Shown: positions 1 to 7,789, numbered from the stretch's first letter. The stretch: DNA of 12,750 nt from an uncultured Oscillospiraceae bacterium (GCA_900552945.1 USBI01000047.1:1-12750); one strand, 5' to 3'. Numbers and translations: made by a program. The notes: generated from the letters alone by a model not told the origin.

Positions 1-1457
1 CGGAACCAGTTGACGTTGAAGATCTTCGGAGCTTTGTCGCCCAGCTTCTTGCCCATATCGAGCCAGTGCTGGAAGTAGTCACCCATGTGGTAACCGCAGA
101 ACGGACGCATCGCCATCGGGTCACGACGAACAACGCCGACCGCACCGGTCGCAGCAGCGGTGGTCTCGGAAGCCATGGTAGAACCAACGAATACACCGTG
201 GGTCCAATCAAAGGACTGGTAAACCAGCGGAGCAGTTTTCGCGCGGCGTCCGCCAAAGATCATAGCGGAGATCGGCACACCGTTCGGGTTGTCGAATTCC
301 GGGCTGACGCACGGGCAGTTTTTCGCAGGAGCAGTAAAGCGGCTGTTCGGATGAGCGCCTTTCTCTGTGGACTCTTTGCCGTTCCACGGATTGCCCTTCC
401 AGTCAAGCGCATGCTCCGGCGGATTTTTGTCAAGGCCTTCCCACCAAACGGTGTTGGTGTCAAGGTTCAGAACAACGTTTGTGAAGATGGTGTTCTTCTT
501 GGTGGATTCAAGCGCATTCGGGTTGGATTTTGCGTTGGTACCCGGTGCAACACCGAAGAAGCCATTCTCCGGGTTGATAGCGTACAGTCTGCCATCCGCA
601 CCCTGTCTCATCCAAGCGATATCGTCGCCGACACACCATACTTTGTAGCCTTTGTCTGCATAGACCTTCGGCGGAATGAGCATTGCCAGGTTGGTCTTAC
701 CGCAAGCAGACGGGAACGCAGCAGAGATGTATTTTACCTCGCCCTGCGGATTCTCAATGCCGAGGATGAGCATATGCTCAGCCATCCAGCCCTCGTTCTT
801 GCCCTGGTAAGAAGCAATACGGAGCGCGAAGCATTTTTTGCCGAGAAGAACGTTTCCGCCGTAACCGGAGTTAATGGACCAGATGGTGTTATCCTCCGGG
901 AAGTGAACGATGTAACGATTTTCCGGATCAACATCCGCTTTGGAATGAAGACCACGTACAAAGTCGTCAGAAGTATCGCCAAGGTTTTCAAAAGCAGCCT
1001 TGCCCATACGGGTCATGATATCCATGTTGAGAACAACATAGATGGAGTCGGTCAGCTCAACACCAACTTTAGCGAGCGGAGAACCGATCGGGCCCATGGA
1101 GTACGGAATAACGTACATGGTGCGGCCTTTCATAACGCCGTCATACATCGGGGTGAGTTTTGCGTACATTTCTTTCGGATCACACCAGTTGTTGATCGGG
1201 CCTGCGTCCTCTTCTTTTCTGGTGCAGATAAAAGTTCTGTCCTCAACACGGGCAACGTCGTTCGGAACAGTTCTATGCAGATAACAACCCGGAAGCTCTT
1301 CCTGGTTGAGCGGCATCATTTCACCGGTTTTGGTCGCTTCAGCGCGCAGCTCATTGAGCTGTTCCTCGCTGCCGTCAATCCAGACAACTTTATCCGGTTT
1401 GCAGAGCGCAACCATTTCGTCGACCCATTTGAGTACGTTTTTATTATTCGTCAGCAT
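1..1457 (-). CDS. pckG: Phosphoenolpyruvate carboxykinase (GTP), C-terminus cut by window edge
   Basis: Interconverts oxaloacetate plus GTP with phosphoenolpyruvate, CO2 and GDP in the cytosol. In fermenting anaerobes it often runs towards oxaloacetate, conserving energy as GTP (family knowledge). The frame is open to the left edge and shows 485 residues. The family is usually about 590-620 residues, so roughly the last 110-130 are missing. Seen directly: the GTP-PEPCK-specific P-loop PSACGKTN at residues 249-256 with the reactive Cys252 and Lys254; the second kinase motif VGDDIAW at 276-282 with metal-binding aspartates; His228 in the AEHML stretch; and FFGVAPGTN near residue 300. These separate it from the ATP-dependent PckA family. 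The start is ATG at 1457, beginning MLTNNKNVL, with an AAGGGG ribosome-binding site 8 bases upstream. It lies 138 bp after tsaD on the same strand but has its own promoter candidate. A long open frame on the opposite strand is only its shadow. Confidence 0.96.
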   Translation of the reverse strand, partial: MLTNNKNVLKWVDEMVALCKPDKVVWIDGSEEQLNELRAEATKTGEMMPLNQEELPGCYLHRTVPNDVARVEDRTFICTRKEEDAGPINNWCDPKEMYAKLTPMYDGVMKGRTMYVIPYSMGPIGSPLAKVGVELTDSIYVVLNMDIMTRMGKAAFENLGDTSDDFVRGLHSKADVDPENRYIVHFPEDNTIWSINSGYGGNVLLGKKCFALRIASYQGKNEGWMAEHMLILGIENPQGEVKYISAAFPSACGKTNLAMLIPPKVYADKGYKVWCVGDDIAWMRQGADGRLYAINPENGFFGVAPGTNAKSNPNALESTKKNTIFTNVVLNLDTNTVWWEGLDKNPPEHALDWKGNPWNGKESTEKGAHPNSRFTAPAKNCPCVSPEFDNPNGVPISAMIFGGRRAKTAPLVYQSFDWTHGVFVGSTMASETTAAATGAVGVVRRDPMAMRPFCGYHMGDYFQHWLDMGKKLGDKAPKIFNVNWF

Positions 1458-1505
1458 TTGGGGGTCCCCTTTCCAAGAAATTAATGAAAAATGAAAATTT
1501 TCACT

Positions 1506-1540
1506 GCTATAAGTATATCCCAAATTACGTCAATTTGCAA
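1506..1540 (-). promoter_or_regulatory. Probable sigma-A promoter(s) for pckG
   Basis: Read on the minus strand, TTGCAA (1535-1540) is followed after exactly 17 bases by TATACT (1512-1517). An overlapping second reading is TTGACG (1528-1533), 16 bases, TATAGC (1506-1511). Either would start transcription near 1499-1505, giving a leader of about 45 nt before the pckG ATG. I see no operator with clear symmetry. No terminator for the tsaD operon is visible upstream, so read-through may add to expression. Confidence 0.55.
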
Positions 1541-1595
1541 GGCGAAGTCGTTAAAATTTCAACAAATTTCATAATCCTTGCAACCTGTCGAGGTT

Positions 1596-2639
1596 TTATT
1601 TGGTTTTCTGAGTGATTTTGGTAAAATCCGCTAAATCCACCGGAAGAGACGCGACCGCGTTCAAGCTCATGTCCGCCATATGGCCGGCCTTCCATTCATA
1701 ATACCCCTGAGAGGCAATCATAGCCGCGTTATCTCCACACAGGGAAAGCGGCGGCGCGCAGAAGGAAAAGCCGCGTTTTACGCATTCCTCTTCCGTGCGG
1801 GCACGCAACCCGGAGTTTGCGGACACCCCGCCCGCAAGAACGATTTTCTCATAGCCGAATTCTTCGGCGGCCGCCATCAGACGGGGAACCAGAATATCGC
1901 ACACCGTTTTCTGAAAACTGGCGGCGAGATCATTCGGGTCAAGTGTCTGACCTTTCTGGGCCGCGTTATGGGCCAGATTGATGACCGCTGTCTTCAAACC
2001 GGAAAAGCTGAAATCGTAAGGGGAACCCTCCACGCGGGGCCGCGGCAGATGAAATGCGTTCGGGTCACCGAGCGCCGCCGCTTTGTCCATATACACGCCG
2101 CCGGGATACGGGAACCCCAGCACACGTGCCGCTTTGTCGTAAGCCTCACCAGCGGCGTCGTCCCGTGTGCGGCCGATGACGTGAAAGCTTGTATAATCTT
2201 TCACCTCAATGATGTGACTGTGTCCGCCGGACGCCACCAGACAAAGAAAAGGTGGTTCCAGTTCCGGGTGGGCGAGATAGTTCGCCGCAATGTGCCCCCG
2301 AAGGTGATGCACCGGCACCAGCGGTTTGCCGGCAGCCATGGCGAGCCCTTTGGCAAAATTCACCCCGACTAGCAGCGCGCCGATGAGCCCCGGCGCGAAG
2401 GTGACCGCCACCGCGTCAATCTGCTCAAGGGTCAGCGATGCCTGCTCCAAGGCGCTGTCCACCACGCCGACAATGTCCTCACAATGCCGTCTTGAGGCGA
2501 TCTCCGGCACAACGCCGCCGTATTTTTTATGTTCTTCCACCTGCGAAGCGACCACCGAGGACAGGATATGTCTGCCGTCTTCCACAACGGCGGCGGCTGT
2601 CTCATCGCAGGAGGATTCAATCCCAAGGATCTTAGCCAT
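1596..2639 (-). CDS. tsaD: tRNA N6-adenosine threonylcarbamoyltransferase TsaD
   Basis: Transfers the threonylcarbamoyl group to A37 of ANN-decoding tRNAs (t6A), working in the cytosol with TsaB and TsaE on the adenylate made by TsaC. None of those partners is in the window. The 347-residue protein has the normal Kae1/TsaD length. It opens with the ILGIESSCDETAAAVV nucleotide-fold signature. HHLRGH at 111-116 supplies the metal-binding HxxxH pair (His112, His116), GGVSAN is present, and the GDNAAM motif gives the third metal ligand Asp303. The reading frame could begin at a TTG at 2648, but the AAGGAG site there would be one base away. It sits 10 bases ahead of the ATG at 2639, so I chose the ATG. 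The start overlaps the end of rimI by 8 bp, implying translational coupling. It is the last gene of the polA operon. Confidence 0.97.
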   Translation of the reverse strand: MAKILGIESSCDETAAAVVEDGRHILSSVVASQVEEHKKYGGVVPEIASRRHCEDIVGVVDSALEQASLTLEQIDAVAVTFAPGLIGALLVGVNFAKGLAMAAGKPLVPVHHLRGHIAANYLAHPELEPPFLCLVASGGHSHIIEVKDYTSFHVIGRTRDDAAGEAYDKAARVLGFPYPGGVYMDKAAALGDPNAFHLPRPRVEGSPYDFSFSGLKTAVINLAHNAAQKGQTLDPNDLAASFQKTVCDILVPRLMAAAEEFGYEKIVLAGGVSANSGLRARTEEECVKRGFSFCAPPLSLCGDNAAMIASQGYYEWKAGHMADMSLNAVASLPVDLADFTKITQKTK

Positions 2640-3087
2640 CTTTTTCAAGCTCCTTTTTCATAATCAGCGCATCTTCTTCCGGCATGCGGTAAAACCGTTT
2701 GCGAACACCCACCGTTCGAAAGCCGGAAGATGTGTAAAGCCCACAGGCCGCACGGTTGCCCGCCCGCACTTCTAATGTGATCTCTTCGCCGCCCAGCTGT
2801 TCTGCACGGCGGATAAGCTCCTGCAACAACAGGCGCCCCACCCCTGTCCGTCGGCTTTCCGGACGGACGCAAAAGGTGTTGATGTGTACGTTTTCAAGCA
2901 CATGGTGAGCATTTAAGTACCCTTCTACCCTCTCGCCGCGCACAGCGACCAAAGTGATGCTGTATTCACAGCCAAGCTCTTCCTCAAAAGCCTGCTCACT
3001 CCATGGGTCGCTGAACGTCTGCGCTTCCAACGCCGCGAGGGTCTTGCAGTCCTCCCGGCACAACTCACGAAGGGTTATTCCGCACAT
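2632..3087 (-). CDS. rimI: Ribosomal-protein alanine N-acetyltransferase RimI
   Basis: A GNAT-fold enzyme of 151 residues that moves an acetyl group from acetyl-CoA to protein N-termini. RimI homologues act on the N-terminal alanine of ribosomal protein S18, and some have broader targets (family knowledge). Seen directly: the acetyl-CoA-binding stretch RRTGVGRLL around residues 79-87, the following helix, the LEVRAGN strand at 105-111, and the YTSSGF/VRKRFY segment (118-133) holding the candidate general-acid tyrosine. The early FSDPWSEQAF stretch near residue 25 is typical of RimI rather than of generic GNATs. The start is ATG at 3087 with AGGAG 8 bases upstream. It overlaps the phosphatase gene upstream by 13 bp and tsaD downstream by 8 bp. 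The rimI-tsaD pairing is common in bacteria and supports the call. Confidence 0.92.
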   Translation of the reverse strand: MCGITLRELCREDCKTLAALEAQTFSDPWSEQAFEEELGCEYSITLVAVRGERVEGYLNAHHVLENVHINTFCVRPESRRTGVGRLLLQELIRRAEQLGGEEITLEVRAGNRAACGLYTSSGFRTVGVRKRFYRMPEEDALIMKKELEKDG

Positions 3088-3530
3088 AAAGGATGCTCCT
3101 TAAAATACCGCTCAAAAAACGCCGCCATCTGTTTGAAACAACTGCGATACACGTCAAGATCACCGCCGAACGGATCTTCCACCTGCATGACAGTGATTTT
3201 TTCCTCCGCCCCCGGCACCGCCCCGGAAAGCAACGCCTTATGCGGTTCAGACATGACAAAAATATGTGCCGCGTCCGCAACATCCTCCAGCGTGATCCGC
3301 CGTGCCTTGTGCCCGGAAAGGTCGAGCCCCTGCTCCGCCGCCGCTTTCACAGCGTTTTCGGAAGCAGGCTGCCCATCGTAAGCGGCAACGCCCGCACTGG
3401 CGGCGCAAAAGGTTTCGGAAAGCCCTTCTTTTTCAAGGTAATCGTTCAAAACCGCAGCAGCCATGGGGCTGCGACAGGTATTGCCGGTACAAACGACCAG
3501 CAGGGTCTGTTTCGTCTGTTCTTCTGCCAT
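3075..3530 (-). CDS. ywlE: Low-molecular-weight phosphatase, likely YwlE-type protein-arginine phosphatase
   Basis: Cytosolic phosphatase of 151 residues in the low-molecular-weight tyrosine phosphatase family. The catalytic loop CTGNTCRS (residues 14-21) gives nucleophile Cys14 and Arg20, and DPFGG with Asp119 gives the general acid. The loop carries Thr18 where classical tyrosine phosphatases have a bulky Ile or Leu. In Bacillus subtilis YwlE the same Thr selects phosphoarginine, and the DPFGG...Y tail also resembles YwlE more than the usual DPY ending. Arginine dephosphorylation is therefore inferred; tyrosine phosphatase activity remains the alternative. The longest frame starts at 3539, but its ATG abuts the GGGAGG ribosome-binding site. 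The ATG at 3530 lies 9 bases from it and is preferred. The gene follows polA after 27 bp and overlaps rimI by 13 bp, so it is co-transcribed with both. Confidence 0.87.
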   Translation of the reverse strand: MAEEQTKQTLLVVCTGNTCRSPMAAAVLNDYLEKEGLSETFCAASAGVAAYDGQPASENAVKAAAEQGLDLSGHKARRITLEDVADAAHIFVMSEPHKALLSGAVPGAEEKITVMQVEDPFGGDLDVYRSCFKQMAAFFERYFKEHPLCAE

Positions 3531-3557
3531 CGATCTCATCCTCCCGATGAAAGGTTA

Positions 3558-6125
3558 TTACTCTTTCGCATCATACCAGGTTTTGCCGGAAGAAACATCC
3601 ACCGTAAGCGTGACCTTCAACTCGGCGGCATGCTCCATCTCTTCCTTTAAGCAGAGCTTTGCACGCTCGGCATCGGCTTCCTTTACTTCCAAAATCAACT
3701 CATCGTGCACCTGCAAAATGAGTTTGCCGTCAATCTTCTCCCGCTTCAGCCGTTCATACACCCGCACCATGGCAATTTTGATGATATCTGCCGCGGTGCC
3801 CTGAATGGGAGCGTTCATGGCGGCTCGCTCGCCGAAATTGCGGATGTTCTTGTTGTGGGATTTCAGTTCGTCCAAAATTCTCCGGCGCCCGAACATGGTG
3901 GTCACATACCCGCGCTCTTTGGAACGTTCCACCGTCTCTTTCATAAACCGGTCAACGCCGCTGTAGGTCGCCAGATAGTTTTTGATATAATCGGATGCCT
4001 GCGCAACGGTAACACCAATATCCTGCGAAAGGGAAAACGCGCTGATGCCGTAAACGATGCCGAAATTGATGGCTTTTGCACGGGTGCGCATCTCATGGGT
4101 GACCATCTCGGGCGGCACGCCGAACACCTCAGAAGCGGTGATGGCATGAATGTCCGCGCCGTTGTTGAACGCGTCGATCATCCGTTTGTCGTCCGCGATA
4201 TGCGCCAGAATGCGCAGCTCGATCTGGGAATAGTCGGCGTCAATCAGAACACAGCCCTCTTTCGCCACAAAGAACCGGCGCATCTGCCGGCCCAGTTCGG
4301 TGCGGGCGGGGATGTTCTGCATATTCGGTTCGGTGGAGCTGATCCGCCCGGTGCGGGTCTCGGTCTGCTTAAAGGTGGAATGCACCCTACCCCCGGCGTC
4401 CACCACCTTGCGCAAGCCCACCACATAGGTGGAATAGAGCTTGCTGAGCTTGCGGTACTCGAGCAGGGTCGGGATGATCTCGTGTTCCCCGCGGATGGCT
4501 TCCAACGCGTCCACATTGGTGGAATACCCGCTCTTGGTTTTCTTTTTCGGGGTCAGTTTCAGTTTCTCGAACAGGATGACGTTGAGTTCTTTGGTGGAGT
4601 TGGGGTTAAACTCTTCCCCGGCCAGCTCCATCATATAGGAGCGGAGGGTCTCAATCTGGGCGGAAAGCATCTCGCCGAACTGATTGATGCCGTCCATATC
4701 CACTGCAAAGCCTTCGTACTCCATAGAAGCCAGAACCAGTGCCAGCGGCATTTCAATCGTTTCAAACAGCCGGAGCATCCCTTCTTCGGAAAGCTGACGT
4801 TTCATTCGGGTGCAAAGTTCCGGCAGTACCGCCGCCGGCTGGTATGCTTCCTCCACCTGCGGCAGGTTCATCCCGCTTTGCTTAGCCAGTGTGACGAGGT
4901 CATAACTACGGCCTCCGGCATCCAGCAGATAAGCGGCAAGCATGCCGTCGAACAGCACATTGGAAAGCTCGGCTCCCCGCTCCATACAGAACCGGTAGAC
5001 CGGTTTCACGTCGAAGGTGCGCTTAGGCTTTTCACTGCCGCAGACCAGTTCAAAAAACGCCTGCTCCGCCTGAAAGCGGAAGGAGAACACCGTGTCCCCC
5101 GCCGTGATTGCAAGGCCGCTCATGCCGCCGTTCTCGTCAAAATCAGCCAAAAAATCAACAGACGCGCAGGGTTCCAGCGCGGCACGCACCGTTTCGACCG
5201 CCGGCTCGCAGACGACCTGCTCCGGTCCGTCGGCTTCCAGCACAATCTGGGGTTTTGTTTCTTCGCCCGGGTCGATGTGCAGCTTTTGCAGGTAAGAACG
5301 CATCTCGTACCGCTCGAACAACTCGGCGAGCTTTGCGTCATCCCGCTCGGAGGGGAGATAATGGGAAAGTTCCCCGTCAATCGGCGCCTCACAGCAGATG
5401 GTTGCGAGCGTTTTGCTCAAAAAGGCGGAATCCTTTCCGCTTTCCAGCAGTTTTTTCACACGCGGGGTCGCCTCAATGGCGTCTACATCCGCGTAAATGG
5501 CCTCGATGGTGCCGTATTTCTGGATGAGCGAAAACGCAGTCTTTTCACCGATCCCCTTTACGCCGGGGATATTGTCGGAAGAATCACCCATCAACGCTTT
5601 GACGTCGATGAGCTGGATTGGCTGAACGCCGTATTCGTCAAAATATTTCTGCGGGGTGTAAAGGATGGCTTCGCGGGTGGTAGCAAGCCGCACGCTGACC
5701 TCATCGGTGATGAGCTGCAGGCAGTCGCGGTCGCCGGTGGCGATCACGCATTGTTCCCCCGCTTCGGTACACATCCGCGCCAGTGTGCCGACAATGTCGT
5801 CCGCCTCATAGCCCGGCTGCTCAATGACCTTGTAACCCAGCGCACGGATGATCTCCTTTGCGACCGGCATCTGCATCAGCAGTTCTTCAGGCGTTCCTTT
5901 GCGGGTGCCTTTGTAATCGTCAAACAGCTTGTGGCGAAAGGTGGGCGCGTGTACATCAAACGCAACAGCGACCGCGTCCGGCGCAAGCTCGTTTTGCATC
6001 TTGATTAAAATATTCAAAAAACCGACCAGCGCGTTTGTAAAAAAGCCGTCTTTCGTGGTTAAAAACTTCACCCCGTAAAATGAACGGTTCAAAATACTGT
6101 TCCCGTCAATGGCGAGAAGCTTCAT
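3558..6125 (-). CDS. polA: DNA polymerase I
   Basis: Fills gaps in excision repair and removes RNA primers during lagging-strand synthesis. The 855-residue protein has three parts. The 5'-3' exonuclease (about 1-290) shows DDYKGTRKGTP near 69-79, GYEADD at 105-110, TGDRD at 130-134 and GDSSDNIPGVKGIG at 180-193. The middle 3'-5' exonuclease-like domain (about 310-460) lacks the DxE catalytic motif and reads VDFLADFDENGG instead, so proofreading is probably absent, as in many Gram-positive Pol I enzymes. The polymerase domain has motif A DADYSQIELR (629-638), motif B from Arg680 to Gly693 with Lys684, Phe688 and Tyr692, and motif C QVHDE (805-809). The start is ATG at 6125 with AAGGGG 7 bases upstream. 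A GTG six bases further up is in frame but too close to that site. It is the first gene of a four-gene operon. Confidence 0.98.
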   Translation of the reverse strand: MKLLAIDGNSILNRSFYGVKFLTTKDGFFTNALVGFLNILIKMQNELAPDAVAVAFDVHAPTFRHKLFDDYKGTRKGTPEELLMQMPVAKEIIRALGYKVIEQPGYEADDIVGTLARMCTEAGEQCVIATGDRDCLQLITDEVSVRLATTREAILYTPQKYFDEYGVQPIQLIDVKALMGDSSDNIPGVKGIGEKTAFSLIQKYGTIEAIYADVDAIEATPRVKKLLESGKDSAFLSKTLATICCEAPIDGELSHYLPSERDDAKLAELFERYEMRSYLQKLHIDPGEETKPQIVLEADGPEQVVCEPAVETVRAALEPCASVDFLADFDENGGMSGLAITAGDTVFSFRFQAEQAFFELVCGSEKPKRTFDVKPVYRFCMERGAELSNVLFDGMLAAYLLDAGGRSYDLVTLAKQSGMNLPQVEEAYQPAAVLPELCTRMKRQLSEEGMLRLFETIEMPLALVLASMEYEGFAVDMDGINQFGEMLSAQIETLRSYMMELAGEEFNPNSTKELNVILFEKLKLTPKKKTKSGYSTNVDALEAIRGEHEIIPTLLEYRKLSKLYSTYVVGLRKVVDAGGRVHSTFKQTETRTGRISSTEPNMQNIPARTELGRQMRRFFVAKEGCVLIDADYSQIELRILAHIADDKRMIDAFNNGADIHAITASEVFGVPPEMVTHEMRTRAKAINFGIVYGISAFSLSQDIGVTVAQASDYIKNYLATYSGVDRFMKETVERSKERGYVTTMFGRRRILDELKSHNKNIRNFGERAAMNAPIQGTAADIIKIAMVRVYERLKREKIDGKLILQVHDELILEVKEADAERAKLCLKEEMEHAAELKVTLTVDVSSGKTWYDAKE

Positions 6126-6225
6126 ATGCACACCCCTTTTTCATGGCCCGGTTCGTCCGGTTGACGAATCCGCGGGAATCGATTAAAATTGACTGAAAGC
6201 GGATGACCCGTTTCATAATCGTTTT

Positions 6226-6254
6226 ATTATACCATATTATACCCGCTGTTTCAA
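6226..6254 (-). promoter_or_regulatory. Promoter of the polA operon, extended -10 type
   Basis: On the minus strand, TTGAAA (6249-6254) is followed by a 17-base spacer and a perfect TATAAT (6226-6231). TG sits one base upstream of the -10, making an extended -10 element. Transcription would begin near 6219, giving a leader of about 95 nt before polA. A second perfect TATAAT lies at 6236-6241, one helical turn upstream, but the hexamer 17 bases before it is poor. This is the strongest-looking promoter in the window. Confidence 0.75.
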
Positions 6255-6302
6255 TAAATCCACACGCGGTCCCGGCCGATTTCATCCGGGTCACGCGGTG
6301 TT

Positions 6303-6331
6303 TTGTTTTACGGCGGATAAAGCCATATACT
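6303..6331 (+). promoter_or_regulatory. Candidate promoter for dusB
   Basis: TTGTTT (6303-6308), a 17-base spacer and TATACT (6326-6331) match the sigma-A consensus at 4 and 5 of 6 positions. The expected start near 6338 gives a leader of about 25 nt with the AAGGAG ribosome-binding site inside it. A further plus-strand candidate, TTGACG (6161-6166), 17 bases, TAAAAT (6184-6189), lies far upstream within the polA leader and is treated under findings. Confidence 0.5.
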
Positions 6332-6362
6332 GCGTTTTTTATCAACAAATAAGGAGAATGTT

Positions 6363-7349
6363 GTGAAGACCATATTCATCGGTAATGTAGAAATTGAGCA
6401 GACCGCCAGTCTTGCTCCCATGGCTTCGGTAGCCGACCGAACCTTCCGTGCCCTCTGCCGCTCTTACGGAGCCGCCATGGTGACGGGAGAAATGGCAAGC
6501 GCCAAAGGAATGATGTATTCCGACAAAAAGACCGCTGAGCTTTTAGAAGTCACGCCGGAGGAACGTCCCATGGCGGTGCAGCTGTTTGGAGATGATCCGC
6601 GTTTTATGGCGCTTGCTGCCGAAAAAGCCATGCGCTATAAACCGGACTTAATCGACATCAACATGGGGTGCCCGGTGCCGAAAGTGGTTGCCAACAACAG
6701 CGGCAGCGCGCTGATGAAGGACCCGAAGCTCGCCGGGGCCATCCTGCGGGAGGTGGCAAACGCCGTTCCCGTTCCTGTGACCGCAAAAATCCGCACCGGG
6801 TGGAACGACGACTCGCTCAACGCGGTGGAAGTCGCAAAAATACTGGAACAGAGCGGTGCGGCCGCCATCACGGTGCACGGGCGCACCCGCCAGCAGATGT
6901 ATGCACCGCCGGTCAATCTTACTATGATCGCAAAGGTAAAACAGGCGGTTTCGGTGCCGGTCATCGGCAACGGAGATATACAGACCCCGGAGGACGCCAA
7001 ACGGATGTACGAAGCGACCGGCTGCGATCTGGTCATGGTGGGGCGTGGCTCCTACGGCAGGCCGTGGCTGTTCGCGCAGATCCGCGATTATCTTGCCACC
7101 GGTGCTTATCAGCCCGACCCGCCGCTCACCCGGCGGATGGAGATCATGAAAGGACATATCACTGCCCTGTGCGCCCACAAGGGCGAACGGATGGGCATGC
7201 GGGAAGCCCGCCATCACGCCGCATGGTATCTAAAAGGGCTGCACGGAGCGGCTTCCATGCGCCGGATGTGCGGTGAGCTCAAGGTGCTGGAAGACATCGA
7301 CCGTCTGATCGAACAGGTGCTGCTGCAAAACCCGGAGGAAAGCATATGA
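6363..7349 (+). CDS. dusB: tRNA dihydrouridine synthase, DusB family
   Basis: FMN- and NADPH-dependent enzyme that reduces specific uridines of tRNA to dihydrouridine in the cytosol. The 328-residue length is typical. Seen directly: the barrel-opening LAPMASVADRTFR (17-29) that contacts FMN; the EMASAKGM segment (43-50); the catalytic Cys103 inside DINMGCPVPK (98-107); Lys142 and Arg144 in AKIRTGW; His172 in VHGRTRQ; and the phosphate-binding stretches GNGDI (202-206) and VGRGSYGRPW (from 226). The C-terminal helical tRNA-binding domain follows from about residue 240. The start is a GTG at 6363 with AAGGAG 6 bases upstream. An ATG five bases earlier is out of frame and stops after two codons. 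The gene ends in an ATGA overlap with the next gene. Assignment to DusB among Dus subfamilies rests on general resemblance, so the modified position (U17 in E. coli DusB targets) is uncertain here. Confidence 0.93.
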   Translation: MKTIFIGNVEIEQTASLAPMASVADRTFRALCRSYGAAMVTGEMASAKGMMYSDKKTAELLEVTPEERPMAVQLFGDDPRFMALAAEKAMRYKPDLIDINMGCPVPKVVANNSGSALMKDPKLAGAILREVANAVPVPVTAKIRTGWNDDSLNAVEVAKILEQSGAAAITVHGRTRQQMYAPPVNLTMIAKVKQAVSVPVIGNGDIQTPEDAKRMYEATGCDLVMVGRGSYGRPWLFAQIRDYLATGAYQPDPPLTRRMEIMKGHITALCAHKGERMGMREARHHAAWYLKGLHGAASMRRMCGELKVLEDIDRLIEQVLLQNPEESI

Positions 7350-7789
7350 ACCCGGTTGTACGAAAAGCAGAATACGGCGATCTTTGCGACCTGTTGGAGC
7401 TATACACCCATCTGCACGAACCATCTGTTCCGGAGCGGGATGAACGGCTGGAACGCGTTTGGGACGATATCCTGCGCACGAAAGGGTATTCCGTTCTGGT
7501 CGCGGAAGAAAATGGCAGGATCGTCTCCTCTTGCACGCTCATCATCCTACTAAACCTCACTCGGGGCCAGCGCCCTTACGCTCTCATCGAAAACGTTGTT
7601 ACCCATGCCGCTTTCCGGGGCAGAGGGTTTGCCCGTGCCTGTATGGATGAGGCACGCCGCCTTGCCAAAGAAGCCGGGTGTTACAAAATCATGCTCCTGA
7701 CCGGCTCCAAAAGTGAAGGGGTCCTTCGTTTTTACCAAAGCTGCGGTTACAATTCGTCCGACAAAACAGGGTTCGTCCAATGGCTCTAA
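7346..7789 (+). CDS. GNAT-family N-acetyltransferase, substrate unknown
   Basis: A single-domain GNAT protein of 147 residues. The family binds acetyl-CoA and acetylates amines of small molecules or proteins. The acetyl-CoA pyrophosphate loop is visible as RGRGFA at 91-96, preceded by the strand IENVVTHAAF that ends at residue 90. The closing FYQSCGY element typical of the fold lies near 129-135. No membrane segment or signal peptide is seen. Its ATG is the ATGA overlap with the dusB stop, and a GGAGG ribosome-binding site lies inside the dusB end, so translation is probably coupled to dusB. That linkage alone does not show a role in tRNA biology. The substrate cannot be told from the sequence. 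Confidence 0.85.
   Translation: MNPVVRKAEYGDLCDLLELYTHLHEPSVPERDERLERVWDDILRTKGYSVLVAEENGRIVSSCTLIILLNLTRGQRPYALIENVVTHAAFRGRGFARACMDEARRLAKEAGCYKIMLLTGSKSEGVLRFYQSCGYNSSDKTGFVQWL

Noticed and set aside
66..1484. A 472-codon open frame on the plus strand
   Set aside because: It lies wholly opposite pckG, whose frame has all family motifs. The plus-strand translation has no recognisable domain and arises from G+C-biased codons.
1582..1595. Small hairpin AACCT-GTCG-AGGTT beside the tsaD stop as a terminator
   Set aside because: The stem is only 5 bp and the T-rich tract is on the plus strand, whereas both flanking genes run on the minus strand. I see no convincing terminator for the tsaD operon.
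3705..6008. A 767-codon open frame on the plus strand antisense to polA
   Set aside because: Very long, but rich in His, Arg and Phe with no domain signature, and it is the mirror of a fully conserved polA. Codon bias suppresses stops in that antisense frame.
6261..6301. Short repeats CACGCGGT and CCCGG/CCGGG between polA and dusB as an operator or hairpin
   Set aside because: The direct repeat is only 8 bp and the inverted repeat 5 bp with a 10-base loop; neither exceeds what chance gives in G+C-rich DNA.
6106..6348. An 80-codon minus-strand frame covering the polA leader
   Set aside because: It spans the promoter and overlaps the polA start. Its composition looks random and the likely transcription start lies inside it.
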